Positions 35,520-44,531 of a stretch of 53,539 nt of DNA are shown piece by piece (position 1 is the stretch's first letter; each line of letters opens with the position of its first letter). A program made the translations under genes and the position numbers. The stretch is taken from positions 1 to 53,539 of the forward strand of contig NZ_MTAV01000095.1 of the NCBI RefSeq assembly GCF_002154695.1, given 5' to 3'. The notes beneath the pieces were generated by a model, which saw only the letters and a program-made list of their open reading frames with translations, was not told where the DNA came from and did not search any database. The DNA is from Nostoc sp. T09. Lineage in GTDB: Bacteria; Cyanobacteriota; Cyanobacteriia; Cyanobacteriales; Nostocaceae.

Positions 35520-35936
35520 ATGACGGAAGAGAAAATAGCATTGTTTTCAGGTAGACAACTTGGAACTGTTATTAGAGAAAAATTACAGTCAACTTTACAA
35601 GATATAGATAACATTGATGCCAATACTTTACTCAATACAAGTTTAGAAGATTGGTATGACTACTATGAAAGGAATTGTAAATTTGAGATACTAGAACTTT
35701 TAAAAAATGAAATTTCTATTGATCGAGAAGAAGCATTATTACCTGTAATGAATTTTTTTAGCGGTTATACACAAGCAAAAGTAACTAAATTCAGTTATTT
35801 TATTACCTTTAAAGGTGAACAAGAGCTATTTAGATATCAGCCATCTGTATCTATTGGGGAGCTTAATAATGCTTTATTTGCAGAAATATATGATGTCAAA
35901 CTTACGCCAGTATTAGCCTTCTTAACCTATGACTGA
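35520..35936 (+). CDS. Hypothetical protein
   Basis: This 138-residue acidic protein is not one I recognise. It has an N-terminal helical half (REKLQSTLQDIDNIDANTLL, DWYDYYERNCKFEILELLKNE) and a beta-rich C-terminus (KVTKFSYFITFKGEQELFRYQPSVS, LTPVLAFLTYD). It is AT-rich compared with its neighbours, and it is convergent with the PLD-helicase gene, 48 bases away. It could be an accessory part of that system or an independent insertion. Confidence 0.65.
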   Translation: MTEEKIALFSGRQLGTVIREKLQSTLQDIDNIDANTLLNTSLEDWYDYYERNCKFEILELLKNEISIDREEALLPVMNFFSGYTQAKVTKFSYFITFKGEQELFRYQPSVSIGELNNALFAEIYDVKLTPVLAFLTYD

Positions 35937-35984
35937 CTAGACTTGAACCAAATCAAGTATATATTAACCCTGTATTTCCATGTT

Positions 35985-38900
35985 TTATTTTTCATAGTTA
36001 GAAATGTCATCTAGCAACCGATTTATTTCTGCTGTCTTGTCAAGAGGTACGAGATAAAGACCACAAATTTTGCTTATCCGGTCTACGGAAATATTCTCAA
36101 AATCACACCAAGCACGGGCAGCTTGGTTAGCTATCTTCTCAATCTCAGCAGCTTGAATTGCGGCACAAGGTTCTGATTCTATACAAGCAATTAAATCAAG
36201 AATAGCAAGTTCATCTTGCTTTTCAAACTTTTTGCTTGACAAGTTGAAAAGTATGGGACAATACTTGCTTTCATACTTAAGCAGTACAAAGATACGGGGT
36301 TGAGGCTTGGAATAGCTCCTTGCACTCAGTAAATATTCTGGCAGTTCTTCTGCACGACTCCGGTATTGTTCAAGCACTGCTACATGAGTCAGCATGGATT
36401 CAGCACCAAGTCCACCAATATCTTTTAAAAATTGACTATCTCGTGTAAGTTGCTCCACATCTAAATCGCTATCAAGCGTTATTTCAGAGTGTTCTTCTTC
36501 TGATATGACACCAGATCCCAAAATGCGTTTCGATTTATTGTGGCGATGAGCAATGCGAGTAAATCTCTTACAGATATCGTTTTGTACGCGGGAGAGGCTG
36601 TCTGTTTGATCTATGATTAACGGTACAAGTGTATAGAACTGAACCACTCGTTCAGAATTTGCGGTCATCCTCAACACTCTACCTGCCCTTTGAAATAGCT
36701 CATCTGCTCCTTCGGGTGGGTCGTAGTTTACCACAGTATCGGCATCTTGTAAATTAACACCTACACCATCTGCATCAGTACAAATTAGTACGTCATACTC
36801 TTGGCTGGCATTGTAATTATGAGAACGTGGTGAAAACTGTTTTAGTACTTCAGAACGCTGTAATCCAGCTTTTAATCGCGGATTACCTTCATCCGTTTCA
36901 ACTGTACAACCAATCTTAAGTGCGTCACTAAATGTTCTCTCCAACATACTTAGTAAATACTGGGCAGTAAGATATCTCTTGACAAATATGATGACTTTAC
37001 CCTTTGTATCTAGGCAATGCTCCTGAATAATGTTCTGCAATTTCAGAAACTTGTCATCTGTGTAGTTACTCTGCCTAAGCCGTGCCAGTAGTGGTATCAG
37101 AGTATTCCTACGCTCTTCCAAGCTTAGATACATCGGTGTTTTATGAGACCGATTTTGTGTATCAAGCACGTTAAAAGAACGATGTTCTTGATTATTAATA
37201 TCAGTAGCAGACTGTTCCCATAGGTTTAGAGTGAGTTGAGAGGAGTCTTCTGTTTGCTCACAAGAGCTTAATGTCGCAAGGTTTTGTTCAATACTGTTTG
37301 CCATTGCTACAGGTGAACTAAGCCAGTTTGTAAGTGAAGCATTATACACTGTATCGATCGCACTCTCGCATAGAGCCATTTTCTCATCATCAAACCATTC
37401 ATGTGGAGACTTAAAAGCTTGATCAAAACAACGGCGATCAAAAGCAGCTTGTAGTTCAGGCTGTAAGAACAACTGGTAGCGTAACGAATATAGCTTGAGG
37501 CTTTTTGGTAGATAACTTCGTTCATCACCAAACTGAATGAAAGTTCGTCCGTTTGTATCAATATCACCTCTGTTTCGAGCCATTTGTAAGACATGAGGTA
37601 GCCCCAAAATGGTCACGATTGGTAAGCGGGAAAACTCTTCGGCATCACTAATTTCCCAAGGAATTTGCTCTTCCAATAGATTAGGTTTGTAAAACCGATG
37701 AGGTAGAAGATATAGCAAACTATTAAGATTTAAGTAATCTGTGCCATATGCTGTAGCCGTGAGAAGAAAGATTTTTGCACCTGCTTTGACTGCTGGTACT
37801 ATACGTTCATAAACCAAACTCTTACCATGTTTGGACTTCTTCCGTAGAAGTTCATTTCGATAGAAGTGAGCCTCATCAATAATAATTACAGTATTATCAT
37901 TAGCTCGTTGAAGCAGCTTCTCTAGCTGGGTTGTTAGATGGCGAGATTCCTCAGAAGCTTTGCGAAACAGCAGATCGATGTTAAAAAACTTAAAGTAAAC
38001 ATTGCGATTTTCAAGCTGCTGTTCCCAATTTTCGCGTACTCCACTAGGAGCAATTAAAATAACTAGACTGGTTCTGCCTATTGGTTGCAAACGCAAAGCA
38101 ATTTCAGCACCTATAACAGTCTTACCCAGACCAGTCGCAGCTATGATAAGTGCGCCACCATACTCATTAGCTTGACGAAGAGCGCGTGCAATTACACCCT
38201 TCTGATAATACACAGGAGAATACGCACCTAAAGACAAAGGATATTCAGCTAAGTTATTGAGCAGAAAAAGTGTTTTAAGATAAACCTCGAATGGGGTGGC
38301 GAGATTAAGCCAATCCTCTAACTTTTTGATCAGTTCAGCCAGTAAATCTTGGGCATTTTGAGCAACATCATCATACCAATTTGTAAACAAACAGATCCGC
38401 GCAGAATCGTGGCTAACGCTCACTTGCTCTGCTGATTGGCAAAGTCCTCTACGACTGTAGTTTGATGAACCATGCCATATTAGCTTTGAATCACAGATGT
38501 AAAATTTACAGTGAAAAGGCACTTGCATTTCGCGGGCATCTCGAATAATGAAGCGCCCGGATTTCATGCGTTCAACTAATTCAAAAACTGTTCTCCACAG
38601 ATCGGTATCACACTGTCCCAAATCTGCCGTAATCTCATCAATGACAGTGGCTCGGACATGCTTTCCTTCCTCCCGACCCACTAGGATTTGAAATTGTACC
38701 TCCGATGCCACATACTTACGACCCAACTTGTATCCAACCAGGCTAAAGTAAGCACTAGCAATACGAATTGTATTTTCAGCTTCTGGAAAATAGGCTTTAA
38801 TAAACTCTAATCCTACACCAGAGCCGACACCTGCAATAGGTTGACCATCAGGATTGGACTGTAAAACCAAAGCTAACTTTGACTTTGACTTGCGAGGCAT
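35985..38900 (-). CDS. PLD-nuclease / SF2 helicase fusion protein
   Basis: This 971-residue protein has a phospholipase-D-like domain at about 25-180 with an HxKx4D motif (His130, Lys132, Asp137) followed by GSSNYSRRGL. The superfamily 2 (SNF2/DEAD-like) helicase core runs from about 225 to 790: Walker A AATGLGKTVIG (255-261), DEAH box IIIDEAHFYRN (342-345), motif III LLTATAYG, then in the C-core CTDADGVGVNLQ and QRAGRVLRM. The last 180 residues are of unknown fold. Only one HKD motif is present, so it would work as a dimer. Such fusions recall the PLD and helicase parts of defence systems (DISARM and others), but I cannot place it in a named one. It is intact and starts about 55 bases from the broken pPIWI-RE genes. 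Confidence 0.82.
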   Translation of the reverse strand: MPRKSKSKLALVLQSNPDGQPIAGVGSGVGLEFIKAYFPEAENTIRIASAYFSLVGYKLGRKYVASEVQFQILVGREEGKHVRATVIDEITADLGQCDTDLWRTVFELVERMKSGRFIIRDAREMQVPFHCKFYICDSKLIWHGSSNYSRRGLCQSAEQVSVSHDSARICLFTNWYDDVAQNAQDLLAELIKKLEDWLNLATPFEVYLKTLFLLNNLAEYPLSLGAYSPVYYQKGVIARALRQANEYGGALIIAATGLGKTVIGAEIALRLQPIGRTSLVILIAPSGVRENWEQQLENRNVYFKFFNIDLLFRKASEESRHLTTQLEKLLQRANDNTVIIIDEAHFYRNELLRKKSKHGKSLVYERIVPAVKAGAKIFLLTATAYGTDYLNLNSLLYLLPHRFYKPNLLEEQIPWEISDAEEFSRLPIVTILGLPHVLQMARNRGDIDTNGRTFIQFGDERSYLPKSLKLYSLRYQLFLQPELQAAFDRRCFDQAFKSPHEWFDDEKMALCESAIDTVYNASLTNWLSSPVAMANSIEQNLATLSSCEQTEDSSQLTLNLWEQSATDINNQEHRSFNVLDTQNRSHKTPMYLSLEERRNTLIPLLARLRQSNYTDDKFLKLQNIIQEHCLDTKGKVIIFVKRYLTAQYLLSMLERTFSDALKIGCTVETDEGNPRLKAGLQRSEVLKQFSPRSHNYNASQEYDVLICTDADGVGVNLQDADTVVNYDPPEGADELFQRAGRVLRMTANSERVVQFYTLVPLIIDQTDSLSRVQNDICKRFTRIAHRHNKSKRILGSGVISEEEHSEITLDSDLDVEQLTRDSQFLKDIGGLGAESMLTHVAVLEQYRSRAEELPEYLLSARSYSKPQPRIFVLLKYESKYCPILFNLSSKKFEKQDELAILDLIACIESEPCAAIQAAEIEKIANQAARAWCDFENISVDRISKICGLYLVPLDKTAEINRLLDDISNYEK

Positions 38901-38956
38901 GAGGGAGTGTTACTAATTTCAGCAATACCTTTCTATTATCTGTTTTATTGATACTT

Positions 38957-39958
38957 ATGTACTATGATTTAGCGATTGCGCTGTACCAGTTGCGTAAGTC
39001 CTGTGACATTGGGGTGAAAACTGAGGATTACATGAGATTCAACCGTGTTACCCCACCATTAATGCAGCGATGGACAACAGCAAAACGCCATGTACTATTC
39101 TCGCAAGGATGACAACCAATCTGAGAATAGCAGCGAAAATGCTTTATCTTTGTTTGCCTATACCAACATTGGTCGTTACTACGTTTTGAACTTTCATCGT
39201 TTGCTAACAGACTTGGATGGTCAACTCGGCCCTAATATCTTGGCACTATCAGGAACTTCTTATCTACGAGATTCCATCAGTTTCATGTTGGGAATCCCCA
39301 AGGTATTTTAATGCCAGAGCCGAGCGCAACAGAAGCGATGGCTGCGCCAACGTCTTTGACTAACGCTCAAAGTCGTTTTAAGTTTCTACCTCAATTCAAC
39401 CGCAAAGATGAACCTATTCGTATTTCTGGCACACCAGAACGCCAAAAAATGGGAATGTTCAAAGAAATGGCACAAGCATTAGTTGGTAACAACGGTAGTG
39501 GCCATTTAGGGCAGGAACTTGAGGAATTGAAAAAGCTTGGCGAGAGCAGTCCAGATTTTTGGCAGGATAGGGAACGCCTACTATTACTCGTCAACTCCTA
39601 CGATCAGGCGCGATGGGTAACAGACGAAATCCGTCAATGTTGGTGAGGTATGCGGGAGCAAGTTTACCATTTGCAGCGCGATCGCACAGAAGCTTTGACT
39701 GATGATGACATCAACTATCTCTTAAGGATAGAAGTTGGTGCGCTCAACCGTGCCGATATCGAAACTTTTGCACTGACTGGCGGTAAAATCCTGGCTGCAC
39801 CGATAAGTGCTATGGGGCGCGGATTCAACATTTTGAATGCCAATAGTCAAGCGGCTTTTGGTGCGGTTTGCTTTCTCACCCGTCCCTATCCTCATCCCCA
39901 TGATACTCAAGCGATCGCCAAGAAAATAAAAAGCGCCTTCAAAGTAAAATCAAGTTGA
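38957..39958 (+). pseudogene. Broken C-terminal part of a pPIWI-RE-associated helicase
   Basis: Four overlapping pieces read as one protein across two frame changes and a stop. Frame A (38957) gives YYDLAIALYQLRKSC then NRVTPPLMQRWTTAKRHV. A shift near 39100 leads to frame B: NIGRYYVLNFHRLLTDLDGQ and LGPNILALSGTSYLRD. A second shift near 39310 leads to frame C: RISGTPERQKMGMFKEMA and LLLLVNSYDQARWVTDEI. A TGA at 39644 interrupts frame C, which goes on as TGGKILAAPISAMGRGFNIL and AAFGAVCFLTRPYPHPHD. This series fits the C-terminal helicase core of the DinG-like helicase that goes with pPIWI-RE proteins (families described by Burroughs, Iyer and Aravind). The N-terminal ATPase part is missing. 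The family call is from memory. Confidence 0.65.
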
Positions 39959-40665
39959 GCGGTACAGAATTAGTACAGTTTGTTGCGCGTGTACTAACCA
40001 AGCACTTAGACCGACCAACCATTGTTTTAATTGAAGCCGAAGGTTGGCGTAACGAACATGGCGGAGATAATAATGGTACAGTCTGGTTTCAGTTGAAAAA
40101 TGAGAACCTTCTGGCAAAACGTAACGTTCTGGATTTTCTCCATGTTCCTGGTCACACTTGCGAGTATAAGCGTGACAATCAACAACTACAAGACTTATTA
40201 GCAATAATTCGTATTCGCACTGGTAAAGAAACACCACAGTATATTACCAATCGAGAAGTTTGGAACGAAGATTGTCTAGCACGAGATTTCTCACATCTGA
40301 GCGGTTTTTACGATAAGTCAGCACCAGAACTACTACATTATTTCTCTATGGGAAGGCTACCAAAAACACAAAAACTACAAAATGAGATGCCAATACCCGA
40401 ACTTTACAAACTCGGTTTTCAAGATGATGAATACGGTGCTAACATCCCCTTCAAACATCAACAGATGGTGGAGATGGTGCCGTTTTTTGTACACTCAGAT
40501 TTTCAAACAGAAGAAGCTTTAAAGGCACTATGTCGCGTTCCTCACTATTTAAGATGCTCACCTGCTTGGTCTATGGGAAATATCGTTTTGCCATACCCAA
40601 TGCACTTAGGCAAGGAACTCATAGAAGATCATCTGAGCATACTTGGTGTAAATTTACAAATTTAA
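39955..40665 (+). pseudogene. C-terminal (RNase H fold) remnant of a pPIWI-RE protein
   Basis: This 236-codon frame begins at a TTG inside the end of the helicase wreck, and no ribosome binding site is seen. It contains the RNase H-like part of pPIWI-RE: LVQFVARVLTKHLDRPTIVL then LIEAEGWRNEHGG, GTVWFQLKNENLL, TPQYITNREVWNEDC, ELLHYFSMGRLPKTQK, and the closing LPYPMHLGKELIED. The N-terminal two thirds of a normal protein of this family are gone, so it is most likely a deletion fusion with the helicase in front (which itself lacks its last part). It could still make a short protein, but not a working system. Confidence 0.6.
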
Positions 40666-40693
40666 CGTGAGGCATAACAATACCTTAGCCAAT

Positions 40694-40915
40694 TTACGAG
40701 AGTTCAACGCCACAAGAAACGGGATGAATACGTCCTAAAGAAGTAAGCTCGGCAAAAATTTGGGCTAATAAAATAGGCTCATGCTTTTCTTTAAGCATTT
40801 TTAACATTTCACGAACATATCGAAAGCCGCGGTAATAAGCTTGAAGGTTAATAATGCCATAACCGGGATTGTATTGACGAAAATCAGAGAGAAGATGATG
40901 GGACAGATAATAATT
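40694..40915 (-). pseudogene. Unidentified protein-like fragment on the minus strand
   Basis: A 73-codon stop-to-stop frame without a start reads like real protein: DFRQYNPGYGIINLQAYYRG, FRYVREMLKMLKEKHEPILL, FAELTSLGRIHPVSCGV. I do not recognise the family. It could be the remnant of a further gene of the lost system (for example the third, nuclease-type gene) or unrelated debris. Confidence 0.35.
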
Positions 40916-41669
40916 CTAGAAAGGAAGAGAATAGGATTACATGGCTACGAGCATTAGTATTAAGATTGGTTTTGACTAAAATCACTATAACTTTATTGCA
41001 TCAGCCCTCTCTTCATCCTGTTGTTTTGGCAAAGGTATTAAACTCTCCAATTCCTAAATGGGATACTACCTTGATTGTTGTTGTTATTGCTGATGCTCCC
41101 CATATATGCTTGTAGAATAGTCGTAGAAGGAAGCGATCGCATAACATTTTGTCGCAGCAGAACTTCTCAAATAAATATTGAACTTATTGAACTATTTCAA
41201 ACCTTTACTTATAAAGGTTTTACAGAATTGTTTAACCGTTTTATTCGCTTCTTTTGTTTAAAGCCAAGTATACTATAGAAATGCGATTAAATTGTTTAAC
41301 CGTTTAATTTTGTTAACTACCATAGACCAGGCATTTAAAGAATAGAAATTGTTAAACGGAATTATTCGTCTACATTTAATTGTAGAAAAATAAAAAAGTT
41401 AGAAATTAATTAACAAAGTTGGAACATAACTCTTGGGGGTAGATATTGCGATCGCCTTCAAGAGATTTTTTATAGCTAGAGGTAGACGAGAGTAGATGGA
41501 AGCTATAGCCATAGCCCAGAGCGTTCATCCATGCCAGACTGATCAACATAGACTCTTCGGAGGCGCTTTGGAATTATCCACCTGCGCTCTTGTAGCCGCT
41601 CGTTTGGCTTCATCAATTCAAAATTAGATTTAAAATAGGAAATCACAATACTGAATTTATAGCAGCGAT
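40916..41669. other. Spacer between the broken island and the GST gene
   Basis: This AT-rich 754-base stretch has no convincing gene (a 67-codon frame at 41075 is dominated by Leu and Phe and has no ribosome binding site). Between 41225 and 41368 there are three copies of an AATTGTTTAACCGTTT-like sequence, described as a separate repeat. Confidence 0.5.
41225..41368. repeat. Three AATTGTTTAACCGTTT-like repeats
   Basis: GAATTGTTTAACCGTTTTAT (41225), AATTGTTTAACCGTTTAATT (41290) and AATTGTTAAACGGAATTATT (41347, with the core changed or inverted) occur at intervals of about 60 bases. Confidence 0.55.
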
Positions 41670-42278
41670 ATGGTGCGAATCTTATACTATACCCAGCGAT
41701 CGCCTTACGCTCGTAAAGTGAGAATTGTCCTGGCAGAGAAGCAGCTACCTTGCGAACTGAAAGAAACAGATATTAACAATAAATCACGAGAATTTATCAG
41801 TTTATCTCCCATTCGGAAAGTTCCCCTATTGGTGGATGAAAATGGCCTCGTTTTTTGGGATTCAACGCTGATTGTGGAGTATCTAGACGAGACTTATCCT
41901 CAGCCGGGTTTTTATCCTAGCGATCGCATTGAGCGTTTGTGCTGTCGTCAGGGGGAAGAGTTAGCAGACAATTTGATAGACAATGTTGTGGGATTGTGGT
42001 ACGAAACCCGTAAAGGAAATCAAGCTGATTTTGGCACCCAAGCAAAATATCAGTCCAACATTAATCGCGTTTTAGGTGTTTTTGAGCAACAGTTGACGGT
42101 ATCAGCCTACCTATTCAATGAAACTCTGAGTGCTGTTGATGTTGCAGCTATATCAGGGTTGGGTTACTACAGCCTAAGATTTGGCAATAATTGGCAGCAA
42201 GAGTATCCTAAATTGAGTCAATGGTTTGAGGTATTGCATCAACGTCAGTCGGTTTACTCTACCATGCCAAAAGCATAA
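41670..42278 (+). CDS. Glutathione S-transferase family protein
   Basis: This 202-residue GST has an N-terminal thioredoxin-like domain (RILYYTQRSPYARKVRIVLAEK; the Ser of RSPYARK is the probable active residue; SPIRKVPLLVDENG with the cis-Pro; FWDSTLIVEYLDE as the GSH-binding DS motif) and a helical C-terminal domain (about 90-202). Stringent or zeta-like types share the SPYARK motif. It opens the small-molecule gene group 41670-47591 and is convergent with the MDR oxidoreductase. A stem of TAGAGGG/CCCTCTA lies between them. Confidence 0.88.
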   Translation: MVRILYYTQRSPYARKVRIVLAEKQLPCELKETDINNKSREFISLSPIRKVPLLVDENGLVFWDSTLIVEYLDETYPQPGFYPSDRIERLCCRQGEELADNLIDNVVGLWYETRKGNQADFGTQAKYQSNINRVLGVFEQQLTVSAYLFNETLSAVDVAAISGLGYYSLRFGNNWQQEYPKLSQWFEVLHQRQSVYSTMPKA

Positions 42279-42358
42279 AGCAACTTGGCTTACTTTAATC
42301 GCTTGAGTTTAGAGGGCTACAATTATTTACGCCGAGCGCTAACCCTCTATTGGATGAA

Positions 42359-43366
42359 TTAAAATCTAACAACTACTTTGCCGCTATTTTGACCAGCCAA
42401 CAGATATTGAACAGCGTCAGGAATAGATTCTAGACCTTGAAATTGACTTGGGTCAACGGCAACCTTGAGTTTACCATTGTAGAAAAGATTTAACAGGCGA
42501 TCGCGTGCTTCGGGTATATGTTCTTTATAATGAGGCATCAAAAAGCCACGAACAGAAGCAGCTTTCCAAAATACTTGGTGATAAATTCGGGGTTGGGTAA
42601 TTGGTTCTATTTCCTTCGCGTATTCCGAGATAAACCCAACTACAACTAAGCGTCCCCGCACTGCTAAGTTTTCAACGCAAGTATCGAAAACCTGTTTACC
42701 TACACAGTCAAAAATCAAATTAATCCCATTAGGATATTCTTGTTTGAGGACTTCGTTGAGGTTTTCTGTGCGATAGTTGATAATGCGATCGCATCCCAAT
42801 TCTTTCAGTAACTTTGCCTTCGCTTGAGAACTACAAGTACCAATTACATAATTACCTGCTAACTTTGCCAATTGCACCGCAATATGGCCAGTTCCTCCTG
42901 CTGCTGCTGTTACTAAAACCACTTCATTACTTTTCATCTCTCCCACTTGTTCTAGTGCGACCAAAGCTGATACACCTGTAGGCATTAGTGTGAGCAACTC
43001 TGGTGTTGCTTGGCGCACCTTCACCGCTAAGTTTGCATCTACAACTTGATATTCTCGATAACCACCACCACGCGCTGTCGTGATGACAGCATCACCTATT
43101 TGAAAATCTTTGACATTTTCACCCATATCGACAACCTCTCCCACTGCTTCCACACCTAAATCAAAGGGAGGAATTAAATTCACATAGGGAACATCACCAC
43201 GACAAAGTAATGTGTCAAAGCCACCGTTAACACCAGCGAATTTGTTTTGAATTAAAAGTTGATTAGCAGCAGGTTGAGAAATAGGAATTTCGACAACCTC
43301 AACGGCAGATTTAAAATCTGGATTTAGTTGCTTTGCTATTAACTTTCTATAGTTTTTTGTATTCAT
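42359..43366 (-). CDS. Zinc-independent MDR family oxidoreductase (quinone oxidoreductase-like)
   Basis: This 335-residue protein of the medium-chain dehydrogenase/reductase superfamily is of the ZADH2/quinone-oxidoreductase type. It has NKFAGVNGGFDTLLCRGDVP, FDLGVEAVGEVVDMGENV, the NADP-binding motif VTAAAGGTGHIAVQLAKL and GCDRIINYRTENLNEVLK. The zinc-binding cysteine lobe of alcohol dehydrogenases is absent. It probably reduces the double bond of an enone or a quinone. It lies upstream of nothing on its strand, with the hydroxylase-like gene 227 bases behind it. Confidence 0.88.
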   Translation of the reverse strand: MNTKNYRKLIAKQLNPDFKSAVEVVEIPISQPAANQLLIQNKFAGVNGGFDTLLCRGDVPYVNLIPPFDLGVEAVGEVVDMGENVKDFQIGDAVITTARGGGYREYQVVDANLAVKVRQATPELLTLMPTGVSALVALEQVGEMKSNEVVLVTAAAGGTGHIAVQLAKLAGNYVIGTCSSQAKAKLLKELGCDRIINYRTENLNEVLKQEYPNGINLIFDCVGKQVFDTCVENLAVRGRLVVVGFISEYAKEIEPITQPRIYHQVFWKAASVRGFLMPHYKEHIPEARDRLLNLFYNGKLKVAVDPSQFQGLESIPDAVQYLLAGQNSGKVVVRF

Positions 43367-43440
43367 TTCTCAATCTTGTATTTACCCAATTTTTTATATA
43401 AACGTATATATAGGATTACTAATTGATTCTTGAACAATAC

Positions 43441-43465
43441 GTGGGGTGGGCAATGCCCACCCTAC
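43441..43465. repeat. GGGTGGGCAATGCCCACCC hairpin repeat
   Basis: GTGGGGTGGGC (43441-43451) pairs with GCCCACCCTAC (43455-43465) with one mismatch and a 3-base loop. It belongs to the same family as 32675-32699. A GCGGTTCGTT-type element lies just after it (about 43485-43525). Confidence 0.8.
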
Positions 43466-43593
43466 ATACTAAACTTATCTACTTCTTCTCTCTACGTTCT
43501 CTGCGTCTTAGCGGTTCGTTATTAAATTTTAAATTGGTAGGTGCGTTATAGCAAAATGCAACGCACCGTTCAGTTTCTATTATAGAAATAATA

Positions 43594-44394
43594 TTAAACT
43601 CCTAAGGCTTTATCCCACTCTAATTGATGAGCCAAATCATACTTGATAAAATCTTCTTCTTTGGCTTTATCACTTTTACCAAAAACACCTAAGCTGTAAG
43701 GATTATCTTGCATCCGTTCTGCAACTTGCTCTTGTTCAAATCGGATTACTTCTTCTCTAGGCATATCCGGTTTAAAAAAGTCTACAACTAAGACAGTTCT
43801 GTCATAATTAGTATAATTATGCGGACAGTGTGGATAGCTATGATCTAAAACCATGAATTCTCCTTCATGCCAATAAAGCTGCTCATGGCATATCTTCATA
43901 GCTACATCTCCCTCTGGCACAATTAAGCCTAAATAGCCACGATTCATGTGAGGGTTATAGTTGACATGAAGTTTAATATCCAAACCTGGATGGAATGTCC
44001 CAAAATAAGCATTCCTGATAATATTATCCTCGCTAAAGTTGACTTTTTCTATTACCTTAGCCAAATTTGGGAAATACTTTTCTCTTAATGCAAGTGCTTT
44101 TTCTGATGCTTCATCTGTTTTATGATCTGGATATTTTATGTGATGTACTTGAATATATTCTTCGATAAACAAACCTTGGAATAAAATGCCAAAAGCACTA
44201 TATTTTGAATTACCTTTGGTTTTAATCGTTTTACTTTTAGGTCCCAAAACATCGTAAGTAAATGTTAACTCTTCATGAGATGCCTGCTTAATAAAGCTTA
44301 TAAACTCATCTCTAATTACTTGCCAGCTATCTTGAACAGGTTTGAGAAAAGGAAATTGCTCTGGATTCAGATGATACTCATTAAAACTTTCCAT
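43594..44394 (-). CDS. Aspartyl/asparaginyl beta-hydroxylase-like protein with altered metal site
   Basis: This 266-residue protein has the fold of the Asp/Asn beta-hydroxylases (Fe(II)/2-oxoglutarate-dependent). The conserved block reads HVNYNPHMNRGYLGLIVPEG. Laid against the animal enzyme's HTGPTNCRLRMHLGLVIP it fits without gaps, but the iron-ligand His of RMHLG is Tyr154 here. The second ligand (His189 in LDHSYPH) and the 2-oxoglutarate-binding Arg199 (DRTVLVVDFF) are kept. It may bind metal differently, act on a small molecule, or be inactive. It is divergent from the amidohydrolase gene, with a shared 137-base promoter region, and may be co-regulated with it. Confidence 0.82.
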   Translation of the reverse strand: MESFNEYHLNPEQFPFLKPVQDSWQVIRDEFISFIKQASHEELTFTYDVLGPKSKTIKTKGNSKYSAFGILFQGLFIEEYIQVHHIKYPDHKTDEASEKALALREKYFPNLAKVIEKVNFSEDNIIRNAYFGTFHPGLDIKLHVNYNPHMNRGYLGLIVPEGDVAMKICHEQLYWHEGEFMVLDHSYPHCPHNYTNYDRTVLVVDFFKPDMPREEVIRFEQEQVAERMQDNPYSLGVFGKSDKAKEEDFIKYDLAHQLEWDKALGV

Positions 44395-44531
44395 TGATTT
44401 TTATCCTGAAAATGATTGAATAAAAAACTGTTACATAGTAATGGGTTTTAGCTTGTGTTCCAGTACGATGTTGGAATTGCTGACTAAACAAAAACTTTAG
44501 CTTCTGTACTCATTTTAGTGTGAGGTCTACT

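Noticed and set aside
41075-41278. 67-codon Leu/Phe-rich frame
   Set aside because: AT-rich chance frame without a ribosome binding site; it runs over the repeat at 41225.
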